In this document: in pieces, positions 60,575-64,000 of the stretch
Layout: every line of letters starts with the position of its first letter
How positions within the stretch are numbered: position 1 is the stretch's first letter
Assembly (NCBI RefSeq): GCF_020715565.1
Contig: NZ_CP085839.1
Location: 1,984,001-2,048,000 of the forward strand
Reading direction: 5' to 3'
DNA: 64,000 nt
DNA from: Nocardioides sp. Kera G14
GTDB lineage: Bacteria > Actinomycetota > Actinomycetes > Propionibacteriales > Nocardioidaceae
Program-made: the position numbers and the translations under genes
The notes under the pieces: model-generated
What the model was told of the DNA's origin: nothing
What the model saw: only the letters and a program-made list of their open reading frames with translations
Database searches by the model: none

Positions 60575-63214
60575 CGGCACGGTCAGGTCGGCAGCGCCGC
60601 CCATCTCGCGACGGATCAGCTCCTCGAGCCGGTCCCGCTCCCCCGGCGCCACCTCGAGCACGAGCTCGTCGTGGACCTGCAGCAGGAGCCTGGAGGCGAG
60701 GCCCTCGGACTCCAGCGCGCGCTGGGTGTTGAGCATCGCGACCTTGATCAGGTCGGCGGCCGAACCCTGGATCGGGGCGTTGAGCGCCATCCGCTCGGCC
60801 ATCTCGCGACGCTGGCGGTTGTCACTGGTGAGGTCGGGCAGGAAGCGGCGGCGACCCATGATCGTCTCCGTGTACCCCGAACGCCGCGCCTCGGCGACGA
60901 CCTCGGCGAGGTAGTCCCGGATGCCGCCGAAGGTCTGGAAGTACTCCTCCATCAGGCCCCGCGCCTCACTCGGCTCGATGCCGAGCTGCTGGCTCAGCCC
61001 GAAGGCCGAGAGGCCGTAGGCGAGGCCGTAGTTCATCGCCTTGATCTTGGCGCGCTGCTCGCTCGTGACGAGTACGTCGTCAGGGATCCCGAACACGCGG
61101 CGGGCCGTGATGGTGTGGAAGTCCTGACCGGACTTGAACGCCTCGATCAGCTGCTCGTCACCCGACAGGTCGGCCATGATCCGCATCTCGATCTGGCTGT
61201 AGTCCGCCGTCATGAGCGACTCGAAGCCGGCCCCCACCACGAAGCCCTCCCGGATCCGGCGGCCTTCCTCGGTGCGGATCGGGATGTTCTGCAGGTTCGG
61301 CTCGTTGCTGCTCAGCCGCCCGGTCGCGGCGACCGTCTGGTTGAAGGTCGTGTGGATCCGGCCGTCGGGCTGGACGGTCTTGAGCAGGCCCTCGATCGTG
61401 ACGCGCAGCTTCTGGGCCTCGCGATGCCGCAGCAGGTGCAGCATGAAGGGGTGCTCCGTGGCCTCATACAGCCACTGCAGCGCGTCGGCGTCGGTGGTGT
61501 AGCCGGTCTTGGTCTTCTTGGTCTTCGGCATGTCGAGCTCGTCGAAGAGCACGACCTGGAGCTGCTTCGGGGAGCCGAGGTTGATCTCCTTGCCGATGAC
61601 GTCGTACGCCGCCTCCGCCGCGCCGCGCACCTCATCGGCGAAGAAGCCCATCAGGTCCTCGAGGTGGTCTTGGTCGACGGCGATGCCGGTCCGCTCCATC
61701 CGCGCGAGCACGCCGATGAGGGGCTGCTCGATGCCGGTGAGCAGCCGCGTGCCACCGGCCCGCTCCACCTCGCCGTCGAGCGCCTCGGCGAGATCGAGGA
61801 CGGCCCGCGCGTGCAGCATCGCGGCCTGGCCAGCGTCTTCCGCCGGGTCGTCGAAGAGAGCGCCCTGGTCGGTCGAGACCTCGGACTTGAGCTCACGCTT
61901 GAGATAACGCAGCGTCAGGTCGGCGAGGTCGTAGGAGCGCTGGTCGGGCGCGACGAGGTAGGCCGCGAGCGCCGTGTCGGTCTGCAGGCCGAGCAGGTCC
62001 CACTCGCCCTGTCCCCACAGCGCCTGCGCCGGTCCCTTGGCGTCGTGCATCAGCTTGGGTCGCTCCGGGTCGCCGAGCCAGGCGCCGAGCGCGGCCAGGT
62101 CCTCGGGCGCCGCCGTCTCCAGGGAGAGGTACGCCGCCTCCTCGTGCGTGACGAAGGCGAGGCCGTCGACCTGGCCGGTGCCCGAGCCCCAGGAGCCACG
62201 GACGTGCAGGGCAACAGGCGTGGTGCCGAGCGAAGCGAGGAACGCACCCACCTCACCCGGAGAGAGAGTTCGACCGGCGAGCTCGAAGCCACCCTCGGCG
62301 GTCGGTTCCTCGGCCGCGCCGGCGTCGCCGACGACCGTCATCACGCGGGTGCGCAGCTCACCGCGGATCTCGAGCTCGTCGAGGAACTGCAGCGCCGCCT
62401 GCCGGTCCCACTCGGCGCGCACGAGCTCCTCCGGCCGCTTGGCCAGCGGAAGGTCGCAGACGAGCGCATTGAGTCGCCGGTTGCGGATCACGTCGCCGAG
62501 GTGCGCCCGCAGGTTGTCGCCCGCCTTGCCCTTGATCTCGTCGACGCGCGTGATGATGTTGTCCAGCCCGTCGAACTGCGCGATCCACTTGGCGGCGGTC
62601 TTCGGCCCCACGCCCGGCACACCGGGGAGGTTGTCGCTGTCCTCACCGACGAGCGCGGCGATCTCCGGATAGCGGGCCGGCGGGACGCCGTACTTCTCCT
62701 GGACGGCGGCCGGCGTCATCCGGGCGAGGTCCGAGACGCCGCGCATCGGGTACAGGATCGTCGAGTGCTCGGTGACGAGCTGCAGGCTGTCGCGGTCTCC
62801 GGTCAGCACCAGGACGTCGAAGTCCTCGGCGAGGGCCTCGGTGACGAGGGTCGCGATGATGTCGTCGGCCTCGTAGCCGTCGACCTCGAGGAACGGGATC
62901 CGCCAGGTGTCGAGGAGCTGCTTGATCAGCGGCAGCTGGCTCTTGAACTCGTCGGGCGTCTTGTTCCGCTTGGCCTTGTACTCGCTGTACTCGGCCATCC
63001 GGAAGGTCTGGCGCGAGACGTCGAAGGCGACCGCGACGTGGGTGGGCTGCTCGTCGCGCAGCACGTTGGTGAGCATTGAGGTGAACCCGTACACCGCGTT
63101 GGTGTGCTGCCCCGCCGCGGTCGCGAAGTTCTCGACCGGCAGCGCGAAGAAGGCGCGGTAGGCCAGCGAGTGACCGTCGAGCAGCAGCAGGCGAGGGCGG
63201 GTGGCTCCAGACAT
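60524..63214 (-). CDS. polA: DNA polymerase I
   Basis: 896 residues. The 5'-3' exonuclease domain (LLLLDGHSLAYRAFFAL; VDGYEADDIIATL; GEDSDNLPGVPGVGPKTAAKW) is complete. The 3'-5' exonuclease domain has lost its DxE metal residues, as in other actinobacteria. The polymerase domain shows motif A DYSQIEMRIMADLS, motif B RAKIKAMNYGLAYG and motif C VHDELVLE. TAGGGT on the minus strand (63223-63228) is eight bases from the ATG at 63214. It fills gaps in repair and removes primers. Confidence 0.96.
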   Translation of the reverse strand: MSGATRPRLLLLDGHSLAYRAFFALPVENFATAAGQHTNAVYGFTSMLTNVLRDEQPTHVAVAFDVSRQTFRMAEYSEYKAKRNKTPDEFKSQLPLIKQLLDTWRIPFLEVDGYEADDIIATLVTEALAEDFDVLVLTGDRDSLQLVTEHSTILYPMRGVSDLARMTPAAVQEKYGVPPARYPEIAALVGEDSDNLPGVPGVGPKTAAKWIAQFDGLDNIITRVDEIKGKAGDNLRAHLGDVIRNRRLNALVCDLPLAKRPEELVRAEWDRQAALQFLDELEIRGELRTRVMTVVGDAGAAEEPTAEGGFELAGRTLSPGEVGAFLASLGTTPVALHVRGSWGSGTGQVDGLAFVTHEEAAYLSLETAAPEDLAALGAWLGDPERPKLMHDAKGPAQALWGQGEWDLLGLQTDTALAAYLVAPDQRSYDLADLTLRYLKRELKSEVSTDQGALFDDPAEDAGQAAMLHARAVLDLAEALDGEVERAGGTRLLTGIEQPLIGVLARMERTGIAVDQDHLEDLMGFFADEVRGAAEAAYDVIGKEINLGSPKQLQVVLFDELDMPKTKKTKTGYTTDADALQWLYEATEHPFMLHLLRHREAQKLRVTIEGLLKTVQPDGRIHTTFNQTVAATGRLSSNEPNLQNIPIRTEEGRRIREGFVVGAGFESLMTADYSQIEMRIMADLSGDEQLIEAFKSGQDFHTITARRVFGIPDDVLVTSEQRAKIKAMNYGLAYGLSAFGLSQQLGIEPSEARGLMEEYFQTFGGIRDYLAEVVAEARRSGYTETIMGRRRFLPDLTSDNRQRREMAERMALNAPIQGSAADLIKVAMLNTQRALESEGLASRLLLQVHDELVLEVAPGERDRLEELIRREMGGAADLTVPLDVSVGTGRSWHDAAH

Positions 63215-63222
63215 CGTGGATG

Positions 63223-63232
63223 ACCCTATCTT
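63223..63232. promoter_or_regulatory. Overlapping divergent -10 boxes, polA and thioesterase
   Basis: Minus-strand TAGGGT (63223-63228) is eight bases from the polA ATG. Plus-strand TATCTT (63227-63232) is six bases from the thioesterase ATG. Only 24 bp separate the two start codons, so both mRNAs must be leaderless or nearly so. Confidence 0.5.
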
Positions 63233-63238
63233 GGGGCT

Positions 63239-63673
63239 ATGACAGAACAGAGCCCGTCCATCACCATCGACGACTTCCTGGCCGCCCTTCCCGAGGGCAT
63301 GGGGAAGCTCAACGAGAAGATGGGCGTCCAGCTCACCGAGATCTCCGCCGAGCGCGTCGTCGGCACCATGCCCGTGGAGGGCAACACCCAGCCGTACGGG
63401 ATGCTCCACGGCGGCGCCTCGGTCGTGCTCGCCGAGACGCTCGGCTCCGTCGGCTCCGGCATCCACGCCTTCGCCCTCGGCAAGATCGCGGTGGGCGTGG
63501 ACATCAACGCCACCCACCACCGCTCGTCCTACCCCGGCACGGTCGTCACCGGTACGGCGACGGCGATCCATCTGGGCCGCACGAGCGCGGCCTACGAGAT
63601 CGTCATCACCGACGAGCGCGGCAAGCGGATCTGCACCTCGCGGATCACCTGCGCGCTGATCGCCGCGAAGTAG
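63239..63673 (+). CDS. PaaI-type hotdog thioesterase
   Basis: 144 residues, hotdog fold. NTQPYGMLHGGASVVLAETLGSVGS is the helix-loop with the HGG motif and the acidic catalytic residue, and the core ends VDINATHHRSS. These enzymes hydrolyse acyl-CoA thioesters; the actinobacterial copy beside polA is well conserved, but its substrate is unknown. The ATG at 63239 fits the leaderless promoter. The following gene is convergent. Confidence 0.9.
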   Translation: MTEQSPSITIDDFLAALPEGMGKLNEKMGVQLTEISAERVVGTMPVEGNTQPYGMLHGGASVVLAETLGSVGSGIHAFALGKIAVGVDINATHHRSSYPGTVVTGTATAIHLGRTSAAYEIVITDERGKRICTSRITCALIAAK

Positions 63674-63676
63674 CGC

Positions 63677-64000
63677 TCAGCCGGCGGAGTTCGCCCGCCG
63701 GATCCGCCGCGCCGCGAGCACGCGCTGCGGCCGGTAGCCCGGCACCCGCTGGCTGACCGGCAGTTGCTCGGTGAGCTTGTCCCGCATCGCCTGGGTCGTG
63801 CCGACCCGGAAGATCGCCGAGGCGCCCAGCCCCAGGCGGGCGAGATAGCGGTTGGCCTCGCGCGTGCCGTGGGCGGCACCACCGGTGACATGTCCGATGC
63901 CGTTCTCCTCTGCCCACGTGGTGCCGGCGTCCATGAGGGCGTGGCCGACACCGCGGCGGCGGAACCTGCTCGCCACGTGCGGGGCGAGGATCAGCACCGT
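63677..64000 (-). CDS. GNAT N-acetyltransferase, 5' end outside window
   Basis: The frame runs from the stop at 63677 to the window edge and stays open. The acetyl-CoA loop is visible (LAPHVASRFRRRGVGHALMDAG, RRRGVG), then EANRYLARLGLGASAIFRV, a typical GNAT C-terminal half. The rest lies right of the window. The substrate is unknown. Confidence 0.75.
   Translation of the reverse strand, partial: TVLILAPHVASRFRRRGVGHALMDAGTTWAEENGIGHVTGGAAHGTREANRYLARLGLGASAIFRVGTTQAMRDKLTEQLPVSQRVPGYRPQRVLAARRIRRANSAG

Overview
The window is about 64 kb of high-GC chromosome from a Gram-positive actinobacterium. The gene set points to the Propionibacteriales, probably a Nocardioides-like organism: an LprG/P55-type lipoprotein and transporter pair, DUF5998, DUF4192, DUF7455 and DUF2613 proteins, an AftD-type arabinofuranosyltransferase, an N-terminal-GNAT acyl-CoA ligase, and many leaderless GTG/ATG starts. 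No rRNA or tRNA gene is visible, so the genus is an inference.

Layout. 1-17.6 kb is ordinary core genome: a thymidine kinase cut by the window start, a condensation-type acyltransferase facing HMG-CoA reductase, a phosphodiesterase/DUF5998 pair, a Pat-like GNAT/acyl-CoA ligase, the two type IIA topoisomerase subunits on either side of an lprG-MFS-carbonic anhydrase chain, DUF456 and an EamA transporter. 27.9-48 kb continues with rpoD (principal sigma factor), HhH-GPD repair protein, DUF4192, dinB, pxpCBA, oligopeptidase B, a second sigma-70, coaE, a MarR regulator facing an ABC exporter, a GlxA-type regulator, rpsA, a secreted calcium-binding-repeat protein and a methyltransferase. 48-60.6 kb is a cell-surface glycan region (DUF3068, GT-C-type membrane protein, O-acyltransferase, AftD, GT4, DUF2613, an AftD-like membrane protein, a flippase), followed by polA, a thioesterase and a partial GNAT gene.

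The accessory part is a 10.3-kb integrated element at 17,650-27,950, bounded by a 21-bp direct repeat that is the last seven codons and stop of rpoD. It has a tyrosine integrase beside the rpoD end, arm-type repeats near both ends, a leftward operon of 14 tightly overlapping genes, and a short rightward three-gene cargo operon at the far end. The leftward operon includes a candidate replication initiator with three 33-bp-spaced iterons inside its own gene, a shortened HNH protein, a P27-like small terminase subunit, a TP901-type tape measure protein, and a protein whose N-terminus carries the Thr/Asp/Lys spacing of proteasome-type Ntn hydrolases ahead of a SEC-C-like cysteine cluster. There is no large terminase, portal, capsid, tail tube, lysis gene or recognisable repressor. 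This content fits a phage satellite that uses a helper's capsid and packaging motor, or a very neatly collapsed prophage. The tight four-base overlaps make me favour a compact, selected island, but the sequence alone cannot decide.

Integration has separated rpoD from its native terminator: a 21-bp-stem hairpin now lies 10 kb away at the EamA end, and the integrase gene now sits directly downstream of rpoD on the same strand. Elsewhere the notable small-scale features are two long perfect palindromes (one inside the pxpC coding sequence), a recurrent TANNNT box 6-8 nt before start codons, and three long 3' overlaps of convergent genes.
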